Positions 42,644 through 51,476 of a stretch of 64,000 nucleotides of DNA are shown here, piece after piece; position 1 is the stretch's first letter; each line of letters starts with the position of its first letter. The stretch is from Flavisolibacter ginsengisoli DSM 18119 (GTDB lineage Bacteria > Bacteroidota > Bacteroidia > Chitinophagales > Chitinophagaceae): assembly GCF_900129295.1 (NCBI RefSeq), contig NZ_FQUU01000020.1, forward strand, positions 1-64,000, written 5' to 3'. Below the pieces are notes generated by a model. It was not told the origin of the DNA. It worked only from the letters and a program-made list of their open reading frames with translations, and did not search any database. The translations under genes were made by a program, and so were the position numbers.

Positions 42644-42895
42644 TATTGTCACGCAAAAATAAGAACATGCTAAATAGTTTAGTTTGAAGGTTAACAGTTC
42701 TTTTAGGAAAAGAATCCAGGGAAGTGCAATAAAAATTGTGAAAATTGAAAAAGAATTCTATTTTTAGGATAAGAAAATAATCCTATTCTATAAAACCACT
42801 AAAACACTTCTCGCCTATCGCTTAAACTTCTACTCTGTTTTTTTTATTATTTATTGTTCGTCCATATCCGAAGACCACCTAAACTGTAGGAGTTT

Positions 42896-43477
42896 ATGAA
42901 TTTATTATCCAGACTGTCCGACCACGAGCTCATCAACTCGTTTACCACAGGTAATGTTAACGCTTTGGAAACCCTTGTATTGCGTCACAAGGAAAAGCTT
43001 TATACCTCTATCTTCTTCCTGGTGAAGGACAAGTATCTTGCCGAAGATATCTTCCAGGATGTTTTTATCAGAATTATAGATACTATACGTAGTGGCCGCT
43101 ACACGGAGGAAGGTAAGTTTCTTCCCTGGGCTATGCGTATTGCTCATAACCTGTGTGTTGATCACTTTAGAAAAGTAAAGCGTACACCTGTTATTAAAAA
43201 CAGTGAAGATCAGGATATTTTCGAGGTCCTTAATTTCACTGAAGATTGTGCCGAAACCAAAATGATCAAGCGCCAGAGTTATAACAGGGTGAAAGACATG
43301 CTGGATCTTTTACCAGAGGACCAAAGAGAAGTGATCATCCTGAGGCATTATGGCGATATGAGTTTTAAAGAGATTGCAGCCGTCACCAATTGCAGCATCA
43401 ATACAGCGCTGGGAAGAATGCGTTATGGATTGATCAACCTTAGAAAGATGATGATGCAAAAACAAATTGCACTGTAA
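42896..43477 (+). CDS. RNA polymerase sigma-70 ECF factor
   Basis: A 193-residue extracytoplasmic-function sigma factor. Region 2 (DKYLAEDIFQDVFIRIIDTIRS..FLPWAMRIAHNLCVDHFRK) and region 4 (LPEDQREVIILRHYGDMSFKEIAAVTNCSINTALGRMRYGLINL) are complete. No anti-sigma gene (FecR or transmembrane protein) lies next to it, so its control is not apparent, and its regulon cannot be read. It starts at ATG 42896 after a 243-base upstream spacer and has an unusual hairpin plus terminator downstream. Confidence 0.94.
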   Translation: MNLLSRLSDHELINSFTTGNVNALETLVLRHKEKLYTSIFFLVKDKYLAEDIFQDVFIRIIDTIRSGRYTEEGKFLPWAMRIAHNLCVDHFRKVKRTPVIKNSEDQDIFEVLNFTEDCAETKMIKRQSYNRVKDMLDLLPEDQREVIILRHYGDMSFKEIAAVTNCSINTALGRMRYGLINLRKMMMQKQIAL

Positions 43478-43509
43478 TAATGAGGACCTGAAGTCTTCAT
43501 AGAAGATAT

Positions 43510-43563
43510 GTCATTCTTATTCTCCCACTACATGCTTGCCGTAGTAGGTTGAATAAGAATGAC
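43510..43563 (+). repeat. Nested 3' stem-loop after the sigma factor gene
   Basis: A perfect 13-base stem gtcattcttattc (43510-43522) / gaataagaatgac (43551-43563), with a further inner stem of about seven pairs (cccactac with gtagtagg, one mismatch). It lies 33 bases after the sigma factor stop and nine bases before the terminator stem. Confidence 0.75.
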
Positions 43564-43571
43564 GCCCAATT

Positions 43572-43602
43572 AAAAATGCTCCTTTAGAGGAGCATTTTTT
43601 TA
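43572..43602 (+). terminator. Intrinsic terminator between convergent genes
   Basis: aaaaatgctcct (43572-43583) pairs with aggagcattttt (43588-43599) around ttag and continues into T's. The A-run on the left makes it bidirectional, and it may also end the fabI transcript. Confidence 0.9.
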
Positions 43603-43622
43603 TATAACCATACTATGTTCAA

Positions 43623-44441
43623 TTATTGTGCAGGCATCATTTTATCTACAATGGCCTGGGATACACCTGTGAAGCTGAATCCACCATCATGAAACAGGTT
43701 CTGCATCGTAACATACCTGGTAAGATCGCTAAATAAGGTGGTGCAATAATTAGCGCAATCTTCGGCAGAAGCATTGCCCAGTGGACTCATATTATCTGCA
43801 TAATCAACAAAGGCATCAAAACCCTTTACCCCGCTCCCGGCTGTAGTGCGTGTGGGTGATTGAGACACTGTATTGACTCTTACTTTTTTACGAACTCCAT
43901 AATGATAACCAAAACTCCTGGCCACGCTTTCCAATAAGGCTTTGGCATCTGCCATTTCATTATAATCAGGAAATACCCTTTGAGCAGCTATATAGGATAA
44001 ACCGACAACACTACCCCATTCATTAATGGCATCCATATCCCAGGCTGTACGCAAAACCCTGTGAAGGCTCATAGCAGATATATCCATAGTTTTCTGGTTC
44101 CACTCGTAGTTCATCTCCGTATAGTGCTTGCCCTTTCTTACATTCAAACTCATTCCAATGGAATGTAACACGAAGTCTATGCCACCATTAAAATGCTTTT
44201 GTGCTTCTTCAAAAAGGTTTTTTAAATCATCCATATTAGTGACATCAGCACCAATAACAGGCGCCTGAACTTTTTCAGAAAGTTTATTAATCTCACCCAT
44301 ACGCAGCGCCACAGGGGCATTGGTTAGCACGATCTGTGCTCCCTGCTCGTGGCATTTTAAGGCCGTTTTCCAGGCAATGGATTTTTCGTCAAGCGCACCA
44401 AATATGATTCCTTTCTTACCTGCTAGAAGATTATTTGCCAT
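43623..44441 (-). CDS. fabI: Enoyl-[acyl-carrier-protein] reductase (NADH)
   Basis: A 272-residue short-chain dehydrogenase that performs the last reductive step of fatty acid elongation. The N-terminal glycine motif is GKKGIIFGALDEKSIAW; the active-site segment is FPDYNEMADAKALLESVARSFG with the FabI-type Tyr and Lys. The rest, SQSPTRTTAGSGVKGFDAFVDY and GGFSFTG, is typical FabI. It is the third gene of a minus-strand operon with recN and a small membrane protein (12 bases away). This is the usual target of enoyl reductase inhibitors. Confidence 0.96.
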   Translation of the reverse strand: MANNLLAGKKGIIFGALDEKSIAWKTALKCHEQGAQIVLTNAPVALRMGEINKLSEKVQAPVIGADVTNMDDLKNLFEEAQKHFNGGIDFVLHSIGMSLNVRKGKHYTEMNYEWNQKTMDISAMSLHRVLRTAWDMDAINEWGSVVGLSYIAAQRVFPDYNEMADAKALLESVARSFGYHYGVRKKVRVNTVSQSPTRTTAGSGVKGFDAFVDYADNMSPLGNASAEDCANYCTTLFSDLTRYVTMQNLFHDGGFSFTGVSQAIVDKMMPAQ

Positions 44442-44453
44442 AATAAGTTGATT

Positions 44454-44678
44454 TTATTGATGCTGCCCATACACAAATTTTAGTAACAGCCATACAAATA
44501 TAAATGTATAGACAAATGCCAGGGCAAGACCTGTGAACATATAGATTAAAAAACGGAGGAAAGAGGTGCGGGGTGCTAGCTTTTTTACTAATACCTGGTT
44601 GATATAATAAACAGGGATTATGACAAATACAATAAAAGCTGCCAATCCTATCAGATCATGCTTCATTTGTCCATTCAA
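44454..44678 (-). CDS. Small two-helix membrane protein
   Basis: A 74-residue membrane protein with two hydrophobic helices (IGLAAFIVFVIIPVYYINQVLV and FLIYMFTGLALAFVYTFIFVWLLL). The function is unknown. Its start overlaps the recN stop by four bases (ATGA), and fabI follows 12 bases later, so it is certainly transcribed with both and likely translated by coupling. The cytosolic parts are short and basic (KKLAPRTSFLR). Confidence 0.75.
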   Translation of the reverse strand: MNGQMKHDLIGLAAFIVFVIIPVYYINQVLVKKLAPRTSFLRFLIYMFTGLALAFVYTFIFVWLLLKFVYGQHQ

Positions 44679-46333
44679 TTCATGATCATTTCCCTTGCAT
44701 TTTCCATGGCAGCCGCAGTAGGCTTTTCACCACTTAACATCCTGGCAATGGCCACTATACGTTCGTCTGTGTTCAACAAGCGCATACCTGTAGTAACCGT
44801 ATCATTTTTAAGTGCTTTATATACAAGATAGTGAGCATCGGCCTTACCGGCGATCTGTGGCTGGTGCGTGATACACAACACTTGCCTGGATGCCGCCAGT
44901 TCTTTCATAATGGCACCTACCTGCCTGGCAGCTTCACCGGAAATACCCGTATCTATCTCGTCAAAAATAAGCGTGGGCATATTCATAGACCTGGCTACCA
45001 AAGATTTTATACAAAGCATTAAACGGCTCAATTCACCACCGCTTGCCACCTTTCTGATTGGCTGAAAATTATTGCTTTTGTTTGCATCAAATAAGAAGAC
45101 CACATCATCAATGCCATAATTATATAATGGCACTTTCCTGATCTCAACCTTTAAACGTGCATTAGGCATGCCCACAGGCCCAAGCATTTTATTGACCTGT
45201 TGCTCCAATGGCTTCACCTGCGCCAGTCGGGCAACTGATATTTTAGAAGCCAGGTCTTCAGCCTCTGATAAAAGCTGCTGGTGCTTCTTTTCTGCTTTAG
45301 CAATGGCGTCATCTATATTCAAAACTTCCTGCAACCTGGCATTGAGGTCTGCATGAATACCAAGCAGTTCATTGGTTGTTTTCACACCATGCTTTTTAAG
45401 CAGTTTATAGCCTAAGGATATACGCTCATTGATCTTATCAATTGTGGAGGCATCGGAACCTATATGATCATTGATCCTTTCAGTTTCGTCCGCTATATCC
45501 TGCAATTCAAGGTATGAGGATTGCAGCCGCTGTACGAGTTGAGGAAGTTCGGGATGCAGATCTGCATATTGCTGCAGCTGACTACTCAATGTTTTTAAAC
45601 GACGGATCAAAGGGGCTTCATCTTCTTCCAGTTCAAAATACGTTTTCGTGAGGGCGTTTTTAATTCCTTCTGCATTAGTGAGCATTTTTAATTCCTGCTC
45701 CAGTTCTTCCAGTTCATTTTCCCGGAAGCCTGCTTCGTCCAACTCATTAAATTGAAACTGGTGGTAATCAAATTCTTTTTCAAAACGGCTCTTTTGCTCT
45801 GTCAGGAGGTCCAGTTCATGGGCCGCAGCCTGCATATCAGCATACAGCTGTCCATATTTTTTGAGGTTTTTGCTATTGCCTGCCAGCACATCCAATACTT
45901 CTCTCTGAAAGTCGGTTTGCCCCAACTCCAATGTATCAAATTGCTGGTGAAGATCCACGAGCAAGCTGCTTAATTGATTCAACTGGCTAAGGTTAACAGG
46001 TGTATCATTAATGAAAGCCCGTGATTTGCCATTAGGAGCGAGTTCCCTGCGCACGGTTAATTCATCTAAAACATCCAATTCATTAGCTTTAAGAAAGCTG
46101 ACCACATGGCTGTCTGAGGCCTCGCCCTTAAAACAACCTTCCACTACACATTTGCTATCTTTATTCTTTAAAATATTACTTTCAGACCTCTGGCCCAATA
46201 TCAATCCCAATGCACCGACAATGATTGATTTGCCTGCCCCTGTTTCACCTGTTATAATATTCAGATTGGATGAAAAGTCAATTTCCAATTGTTCTATTAT
46301 AGCATAATTGCGGATAGATAACCTGCTCAACAT
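44675..46333 (-). CDS. recN: DNA repair protein RecN
   Basis: A 552-residue SMC-like ATPase that acts at DNA double-strand breaks. The N-terminal MLSRLSIRNYAIIEQLEIDF and Walker A ITGETGAGKSII, a long coiled-coil arm in the middle (about residues 160-350), and the C-terminal signature ASGGELSRLMLCIK with LIFDEIDTGISGEAARQVG are clear. The start at 46333 gives the canonical RecN N-terminus; the frame is open upstream to 46369 but adds nothing conserved. It is first in an operon with a small membrane protein and fabI. The preceding gene's terminator is immediately upstream. Confidence 0.96.
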   Translation of the reverse strand: MLSRLSIRNYAIIEQLEIDFSSNLNIITGETGAGKSIIVGALGLILGQRSESNILKNKDSKCVVEGCFKGEASDSHVVSFLKANELDVLDELTVRRELAPNGKSRAFINDTPVNLSQLNQLSSLLVDLHQQFDTLELGQTDFQREVLDVLAGNSKNLKKYGQLYADMQAAAHELDLLTEQKSRFEKEFDYHQFQFNELDEAGFRENELEELEQELKMLTNAEGIKNALTKTYFELEEDEAPLIRRLKTLSSQLQQYADLHPELPQLVQRLQSSYLELQDIADETERINDHIGSDASTIDKINERISLGYKLLKKHGVKTTNELLGIHADLNARLQEVLNIDDAIAKAEKKHQQLLSEAEDLASKISVARLAQVKPLEQQVNKMLGPVGMPNARLKVEIRKVPLYNYGIDDVVFLFDANKSNNFQPIRKVASGGELSRLMLCIKSLVARSMNMPTLIFDEIDTGISGEAARQVGAIMKELAASRQVLCITHQPQIAGKADAHYLVYKALKNDTVTTGMRLLNTDERIVAIARMLSGEKPTAAAMENAREMIMN

Positions 46334-46371
46334 AATCAGTGACAAATTAAAGCATTTCCTATTTCTCAAAT

Positions 46372-46398
46372 AAAAAAAGCCGCTATTTTAGAGCGGCT
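46372..46398 (-). terminator. Intrinsic terminator of the zinc-ribbon gene
   Basis: agccgct/agcggct (46378-46384 with 46392-46398) around attttag, with seven T's on the minus strand. Confidence 0.85.
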
Positions 46399-46420
46399 TC
46401 TGAATAAATATTTAACGTTC

Positions 46421-47176
46421 TTATTTTATTTCAATAGAGTCTGTCAGTTCTGAGTCAACCAGGATACGACCACAGTTTTCGCAAACCATAACTTTTTTAC
46501 GCTGTTTGATCTCACTTTGCTTTTGAGGGGGAATATAATAAAAGCAACCACCACAAGCATCCCTTTCAACAGGCACAACAGCCAGGCCATTGCGGTAATT
46601 CTTACGGATCTTTTCATAGCTGGCCAGTAAACGAGGGTCAACATGCGATTTGGCTTCCTCGGCCAGCTTATTAAAATGTTTTTCTTCTTTTTCGGTTGCG
46701 GCAATGATCTTTTCCAATTCACCCTTCTTGTTAGCTAGTACACCTTCTTTAGTGGCAAGGGCTTTTTTAGCCTTATCCAGTGCCTGGGCCTTCTCGGCTA
46801 TCTCTTCATTGGCATCTTTGATATGCTTTTCACACAGCTTTACTTCCAGCTGCTGCATCTCCATTTCTTTATTAATAGCTTCAAACTCCCGGTTATTCTT
46901 TACGTTTTCGCTTTGCTTCTCATATTTTTTTATCAAAGCTTCGGCTTCCTTGATTGCTTCTTTCTTTTGAGCAATAAACTCCGTGATACCGTTGATCTCT
47001 TCTTCTATACGAAGCTGACGAGCATGCAAACCATGAATTTCATCTTCCAGGTCAGCCACCTCAATAGGAAGTTCACCTTTTAAAATGTGAATTTCATCCA
47101 GCTTGGAATCCACTTTTTGTAACTGCACCAGTGAACTAAGCTTTTCTTCTACTGAATATTCTTTAACGTTTGCCAT
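46421..47176 (-). CDS. C4-type zinc ribbon, coiled-coil hairpin protein
   Basis: A 251-residue protein of the C4 zinc-ribbon/CT398-like type. Most of it (residues about 15-180) is charged, heptad-like helix, predicted to form a long coiled-coil hairpin. The C-terminal zinc ribbon has CGGC and CENC (residues ~202-235). Related proteins are thought to bind nucleic acid or protein complexes, but no function is proven. It follows the Nif3 gene on the same strand by about 100 bases, a neighbourhood I recall from other bacteria. A terminator is 23 bases after the stop. Confidence 0.87.
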   Translation of the reverse strand: MANVKEYSVEEKLSSLVQLQKVDSKLDEIHILKGELPIEVADLEDEIHGLHARQLRIEEEINGITEFIAQKKEAIKEAEALIKKYEKQSENVKNNREFEAINKEMEMQQLEVKLCEKHIKDANEEIAEKAQALDKAKKALATKEGVLANKKGELEKIIAATEKEEKHFNKLAEEAKSHVDPRLLASYEKIRKNYRNGLAVVPVERDACGGCFYYIPPQKQSEIKQRKKVMVCENCGRILVDSELTDSIEIK

Positions 47177-47277
47177 TTTAAGTTTATAGTTTGAAGTTTG
47201 TTTTTACGGATCATCAAACGTCAACCATGAATACCAACCTGCATTATTAAGTTATTTCTGCCTCCCGGCTACATCTA

Positions 47278-48375
47278 TTATCCTAAATAATTGACTGGAT
47301 TTGTATTCACGCTTGATTTAAGGACGGCAAAGGTAGGGAATTTTTTGAGCAAAAGGTCAGAGAGAAGCTCTACAGTATACTGCTCGCTTTCATAATGACC
47401 TATATCTGCCAGGACTATTTTACCTTCTGCATCGAAAAACTCATGGTATTTCACATCACCGGTAATATATATATCAGCCTGGCTGCTAATGGCTTTCTTT
47501 AGCAAAAAGCTGCCAGCCCCGCCACAAACAGCCACTTTTTGAATGGGTTTTCCCAACAGGCTGGTGTACCGGATACCATTTGCTGCAAAACGGTCCTTTA
47601 ATAAATTCAGAAACCCTTTTTCTTCCATTGGGGCTTCCAGGTACCCAACCACCCCTGAACCCATGCCCAGGTGGCTATTTTCCATGGTAAATATATCATA
47701 AGCCACTTCTTCATAGGGGTGGTGCTTAACCAGGGCTTTTACTACCTGGGTTTCCAGGTAGAAGGGATACACGATCTCTATCTTGGTTTCTTTTTCCTGG
47801 TGCTGTTTGCCAATTTCGCCCACGTAGGGGTTGGCGCCTTCTTCAGCCTTAAATGTTCCGGTGCCTTCACTGTTAAAAGAGCATTCTGAATATTGACCTA
47901 TATGTCCTGCACCGGCGTTAAAAACGGCTTTTCTCACCTCTTCGGCTTTATCAACGGGTGCAAATGTGATGAGCCTGCGTAGTAACCTTTTTTTTGGCTG
48001 AAGCACCTCTATGTCTTTTAGTCCGAGCTTTTGGGCTATCATGCCATTGACTCCTAGTAATACATTATCAAGATTGGTATGGGCTGCATAAAGAGCAATA
48101 TCATTTTTTATAGCTTCTATGATTATACTTTCAACGTAGCTTTTGCCATTGATTCGCTTCAGTCCCTTGAAAATGATTGGATGGTGAGATATGATAAGAT
48201 TGCAATTGCTTGCCTGCGCTTCTTTTATTACCTCAAGTGTCACATCAAGAGAGCAAAGTACTCCTGAACATTCCCGGTCACCATTACCTGTGATAAGACC
48301 AGCATTATCATAATCCTCCTGCAATTCAGGGGCAGCAAATACTTCAATAGCAGAAATAAGATCAATTATTTTCAT
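47278..48375 (-). CDS. Nif3-like dinuclear metal centre protein
   Basis: A 365-residue NIF3/YqfO-type protein that forms toroidal hexamers with a two-metal site. Metal ligands are seen in NLIISHHPIIFKGL (about residues 60-73), the following HTNLDNV, and near the C-terminus in GDVKYHEFFDAEGK and ADIGHYESEQ. The extra middle section (about 130-240) is the YqfO PII-like insertion. GTP cyclohydrolase I type 2 is a frequent but poorly supported label for this family. It diverges from the YitT gene, and their -7 boxes lie within the same 29 bases. Confidence 0.9.
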   Translation of the reverse strand: MKIIDLISAIEVFAAPELQEDYDNAGLITGNGDRECSGVLCSLDVTLEVIKEAQASNCNLIISHHPIIFKGLKRINGKSYVESIIIEAIKNDIALYAAHTNLDNVLLGVNGMIAQKLGLKDIEVLQPKKRLLRRLITFAPVDKAEEVRKAVFNAGAGHIGQYSECSFNSEGTGTFKAEEGANPYVGEIGKQHQEKETKIEIVYPFYLETQVVKALVKHHPYEEVAYDIFTMENSHLGMGSGVVGYLEAPMEEKGFLNLLKDRFAANGIRYTSLLGKPIQKVAVCGGAGSFLLKKAISSQADIYITGDVKYHEFFDAEGKIVLADIGHYESEQYTVELLSDLLLKKFPTFAVLKSSVNTNPVNYLG

Positions 48376-48404
48376 GAGTGAAAGTTAGTGCTTTGTAGTT
48401 TTGA

Positions 48405-49373
48405 ATGAATTCAATGACCATCATAAATCGAATAAGCAATATTTTTCAAACCGATCGAAGCCGTACTGTTGAAAGTATTCAAAGACGCCAGGCTTCAAAA
48501 AGGTTGAAAAAACGGGTATTGAATTACCTGCGTGACTTCCTGATCATTATACTAGGCGTGGTTTCTGCTGGTTTTGGACTCAAAGGCTTCCTGATGCCCA
48601 ATGGCCTGATTGATGGAGGGGTGACCGGTATCTCCTTATTGATCAACAAGGAATCACATATCTCTTTATCTATCCTGATACTTATTTTAAACATTCCATT
48701 TTTGTTATTAGGTTTCAGGCAGATCAGTATGGGCTTTTGCATGAAGAGCATTGGCAGTATTACAGCCCTGGCAATAGCAGTGGCTATCATCCCCTATCCT
48801 ATAATTACCAATGATAAAATATTAGTAGCTGTATTTGGAGGGTTTTTCCTGGGTGCGGGCATAGGCCTGGTGATCAGGGGCGGAGCAGTCATTGACGGCA
48901 CTGAGGTGCTTGCTATTTATTTAAGTCGCAAGGCAAGTCTTACAGTAGGTGATTTTATTCTGATCTTCAACATTATAATTTTTTCTGTAGCTGCCTACCT
49001 GCTCACTATTGAAGTGGCCTTATATTCCATCCTGATTTACCTGGCAGCATCTAAAACAGTAGATTTTATACTGGAGGGTATTGAAGAATTTACAGGTGTC
49101 ACAATTATTTCTACAAGAAGTCACCAGATAAGCCAGATGATCAAGAAAAAGCTGGGGCGGGGCCTTACTATCTATACTGGAAGAAAAGGCTTTGGTAAAA
49201 GTGGTGAAAGCAACCAAGAGGTAGATATTATTTTCACTGTCATTACAAGGCTGGAGATCAACAGGCTCACCACTGAAGTGGAAAGAATAGATCCAAGGGC
49301 TTTTATAGTAATGCAAAGTATTAGAGATACAAGAGGTGGCATGGTAAAGAAGCACCCTTTAAAGGAAAAGTAA
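48405..49373 (+). CDS. YitT family membrane protein (DUF161/DUF2179)
   Basis: A 322-residue protein. An N-terminal cytosolic segment (about 35 residues, Arg-rich RTVESIQRRQASKRLKKRV) precedes about six transmembrane helices (YitT/DUF161, with FLMPNGLIDGGVTGISLLI), followed by a cytosolic DUF2179 domain (GVTIISTRSHQISQMIKKKLGRGLTIYTGRKGF). The transported or sensed molecule is not established. The ATG at 48405 comes one base after a TAGTTTTG box (48396-48403), so the transcript could be nearly leaderless; the second ATG at 48414 is also possible. Confidence 0.9.
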   Translation: MNSMTIINRISNIFQTDRSRTVESIQRRQASKRLKKRVLNYLRDFLIIILGVVSAGFGLKGFLMPNGLIDGGVTGISLLINKESHISLSILILILNIPFLLLGFRQISMGFCMKSIGSITALAIAVAIIPYPIITNDKILVAVFGGFFLGAGIGLVIRGGAVIDGTEVLAIYLSRKASLTVGDFILIFNIIIFSVAAYLLTIEVALYSILIYLAASKTVDFILEGIEEFTGVTIISTRSHQISQMIKKKLGRGLTIYTGRKGFGKSGESNQEVDIIFTVITRLEINRLTTEVERIDPRAFIVMQSIRDTRGGMVKKHPLKEK

Positions 49374-49422
49374 TTAGAAGCCTTATCTTCTTTATTAACT
49401 GGTGTACATCGCCACTATAGTA

Positions 49423-49450
49423 TTGCCAAATCATTATTCCCTTAGATTTG
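49423..49450 (+). promoter_or_regulatory. Promoter of the M32 carboxypeptidase gene
   Basis: TTG at 49423-49425, a 17-base spacer and TAGATTTG at 49443-49450. The ATG at 49455 is four bases later, so the predicted RNA start falls on or next to it. Confidence 0.6.
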
Positions 49451-49454
49451 AAAA

Positions 49455-50954
49455 ATGAACACCCCTGAACTATACGAATTGTACAAAAGCAAAATGCAAA
49501 GAATTGCAGATATAAGAAATGCAAGTGCATTAATGCAATGGGACCAGGAAACATACATGCCACCAAAGGGTGCTACCCTCAGGGGCCAACAAATAAGTAC
49601 TCTTTCAGAATTAAGCCATACACTATTTATTGAAGAAGAATTAGGCAGCATCTTAAATGACCTGTCAGGAAAGAATGATCTTGACATCACCCAAAAACGG
49701 AATGTTGCAAGAACATTGGAGGATTACCAAAAGAACAAAAAATATACGTCTGCATTTGTGCGGGCTTTATCTGACCAGGTCAATAAAGCCTTTCATGCCT
49801 GGATAGAGTCAAGGAAGCAAAATGCGTTCTCCATATTTCAACCGGAACTGGATAAACTCATTGCACTAAAAAAACAGGAAGTCCAATTACTTGGTTTTGA
49901 GAAACATCCATATGATGCCTTATTGGATGAATTTGAAAAAGGATGTACCGTGGAGTTGCTGGACAAAACTTTTTCCGGCATTATCCCGGTATTAAAAACC
50001 TTACTCGGTAAAATTGCAGCCAGCCCGCAGGTGGATGACAGTTTCCTGCAACAGGCTTTTCCTAAAGAAAAGCAATGGGAATGGGGAATGCACCTGGTGA
50101 AACAATTGAATTTTGATTTCGAAGCAGGAAGGCAGGACATTAGTGAACATCCCTTTAGCACCAGTTTGAATAGCAAGGATGTGCGGATTACAACACGGAT
50201 TGACGAAAATGACTTTGCCAATATGACCTGGAGTTGTATTCACGAAACAGGGCATGCCTTATATGAACAAGGACTATTAAGTGAAAATTATGGACTTCCT
50301 TTAGGTGAAGCCTGCTCCTATAGTATACATGAATCTCAATCAAGGCTGTGGGAGAACAATGTGGGGCGCAGCCTGGTATTCTGGCGCCATTATTTTTCGG
50401 GGCTTCAGCAATTTTTCCCCGAACAATTTAAAAATGTGACAGTAGATCAATTTTATAAAGGCATTAATAAGGTACAACCTTCATTTATCCGAACGGAGGC
50501 TGACGAGATCACCTATCATTTCCATGTGTACATACGATATGAACTGGAAAAGAAGCTTATAGATGGTTCATTAACTACCGGGGACATACCCGCCTATTGG
50601 AATGAACAATATAAACAGCTAATGGATATTACCGTGCCGGATGACAAAAATGGCTGCCTTCAGGATGTGCACTGGAGCCATGGAAGTTTTGGGTATTTTC
50701 CCACTTATAGCCTTGGAAGCTTCTATGCAGCCCAGTTTTTCCACCAGGCAGAAAAAGAGATCCCTTTGCTACAATCCGGGTTGGAAAAGGGAGATTCTTC
50801 CCTTCTTTTAAAATGGCTGAGAGAAAAAATACATAGTAAAGGAAGATTTTATACAAGCGAAGAATTGTGCAAAGCTGTGACGGGCACTGGTTTGGAAATA
50901 AATTCTTTTACTTCCTACCTGTTGGATAAATACAGTTCAATTTATACCTTGTAA
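49455..50954 (+). CDS. M32 family metallocarboxypeptidase
   Basis: A 499-residue zinc carboxypeptidase (Taq/Pfu carboxypeptidase family). The HExxH motif is H263-E-T-G-H267 (SCIHETGHALYEQGL); the further Glu ligand is in the following ESQSRLWENNVGRS segment, and FIRTEADEITYHFHVYIRYELEKKLIDG is another family block. The N-terminal segment ALMQWDQETYMPPKGATLRG is an M32 signature. There is no signal peptide, so it is cytosolic. The next gene starts 12 bases downstream. Confidence 0.95.
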   Translation: MNTPELYELYKSKMQRIADIRNASALMQWDQETYMPPKGATLRGQQISTLSELSHTLFIEEELGSILNDLSGKNDLDITQKRNVARTLEDYQKNKKYTSAFVRALSDQVNKAFHAWIESRKQNAFSIFQPELDKLIALKKQEVQLLGFEKHPYDALLDEFEKGCTVELLDKTFSGIIPVLKTLLGKIAASPQVDDSFLQQAFPKEKQWEWGMHLVKQLNFDFEAGRQDISEHPFSTSLNSKDVRITTRIDENDFANMTWSCIHETGHALYEQGLLSENYGLPLGEACSYSIHESQSRLWENNVGRSLVFWRHYFSGLQQFFPEQFKNVTVDQFYKGINKVQPSFIRTEADEITYHFHVYIRYELEKKLIDGSLTTGDIPAYWNEQYKQLMDITVPDDKNGCLQDVHWSHGSFGYFPTYSLGSFYAAQFFHQAEKEIPLLQSGLEKGDSSLLLKWLREKIHSKGRFYTSEELCKAVTGTGLEINSFTSYLLDKYSSIYTL

Positions 50955-50966
50955 GCAAATACTCTT

Positions 50967-51368
50967 ATGAAACAGATCTATACCCTTATCCTCCTATCAT
51001 TTCTTTGCGGTTGCAGCAAAGAACAGTTAGTGAAAAATGCAGTTATTGATGCCATGACATCCGGGCAATGGAAAGTTGTGAATTTCAAAAACGATAATAC
51101 TGATAAAACCAGTGATTTTGCAGTCTATAAATTCCAGTTCAAAGAGAACCTGACAGTAGATGCCATCAATAGTACTTCAGTGGAAACTACAGGTACCTGG
51201 ACAGCAGATGGAAATGCAAGGACGATTAGCTCCACATTTAATAATGCAAATGCTACCATAACCTTATTAAATGGGACCTGGCAGATCACTGATAATAGCT
51301 GGACTTACGTGGTAGCCTCTCAATCGGTAAATGGGACCATCAAATCATTGCGTCTAGAAAAGCTTTGA
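50967..51368 (+). CDS. Small lipocalin-like lipoprotein
   Basis: A 133-residue lipoprotein; the signal peptide ends in FLCGC-SK, with the second Cys probably lipidated. The rest reads as a compact β-barrel with G-x-W (GQWKVVNFKNDNTDKTSDFAVYKFQF) and another G-T-W (TGTWTADGNARTIS), similar to lipocalin-like or META-type domains. No ligand is suggested. It is 12 bases after the M32 gene, likely co-transcribed, and precedes the PKD protein gene by 108 bases. Confidence 0.8.
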   Translation: MKQIYTLILLSFLCGCSKEQLVKNAVIDAMTSGQWKVVNFKNDNTDKTSDFAVYKFQFKENLTVDAINSTSVETTGTWTADGNARTISSTFNNANATITLLNGTWQITDNSWTYVVASQSVNGTIKSLRLEKL

Positions 51369-51476
51369 GACATTTTTTTATTTAAATCCAATTAATGAAA
51401 TACCGGGAATACTTTTTGCAATTATGAAACGTTAATCTTTAACAACCTTACGAAAACTTGCCTAAGGGGCCTAAAA

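Noticed and set aside
43623-44441. Reading the nitronate monooxygenase at 34020 as the enoyl-ACP reductase FabK
   Set aside because: A clear FabI is encoded at 43623, and the 34020 protein has the AGGH catalytic motif of nitronate monooxygenases.
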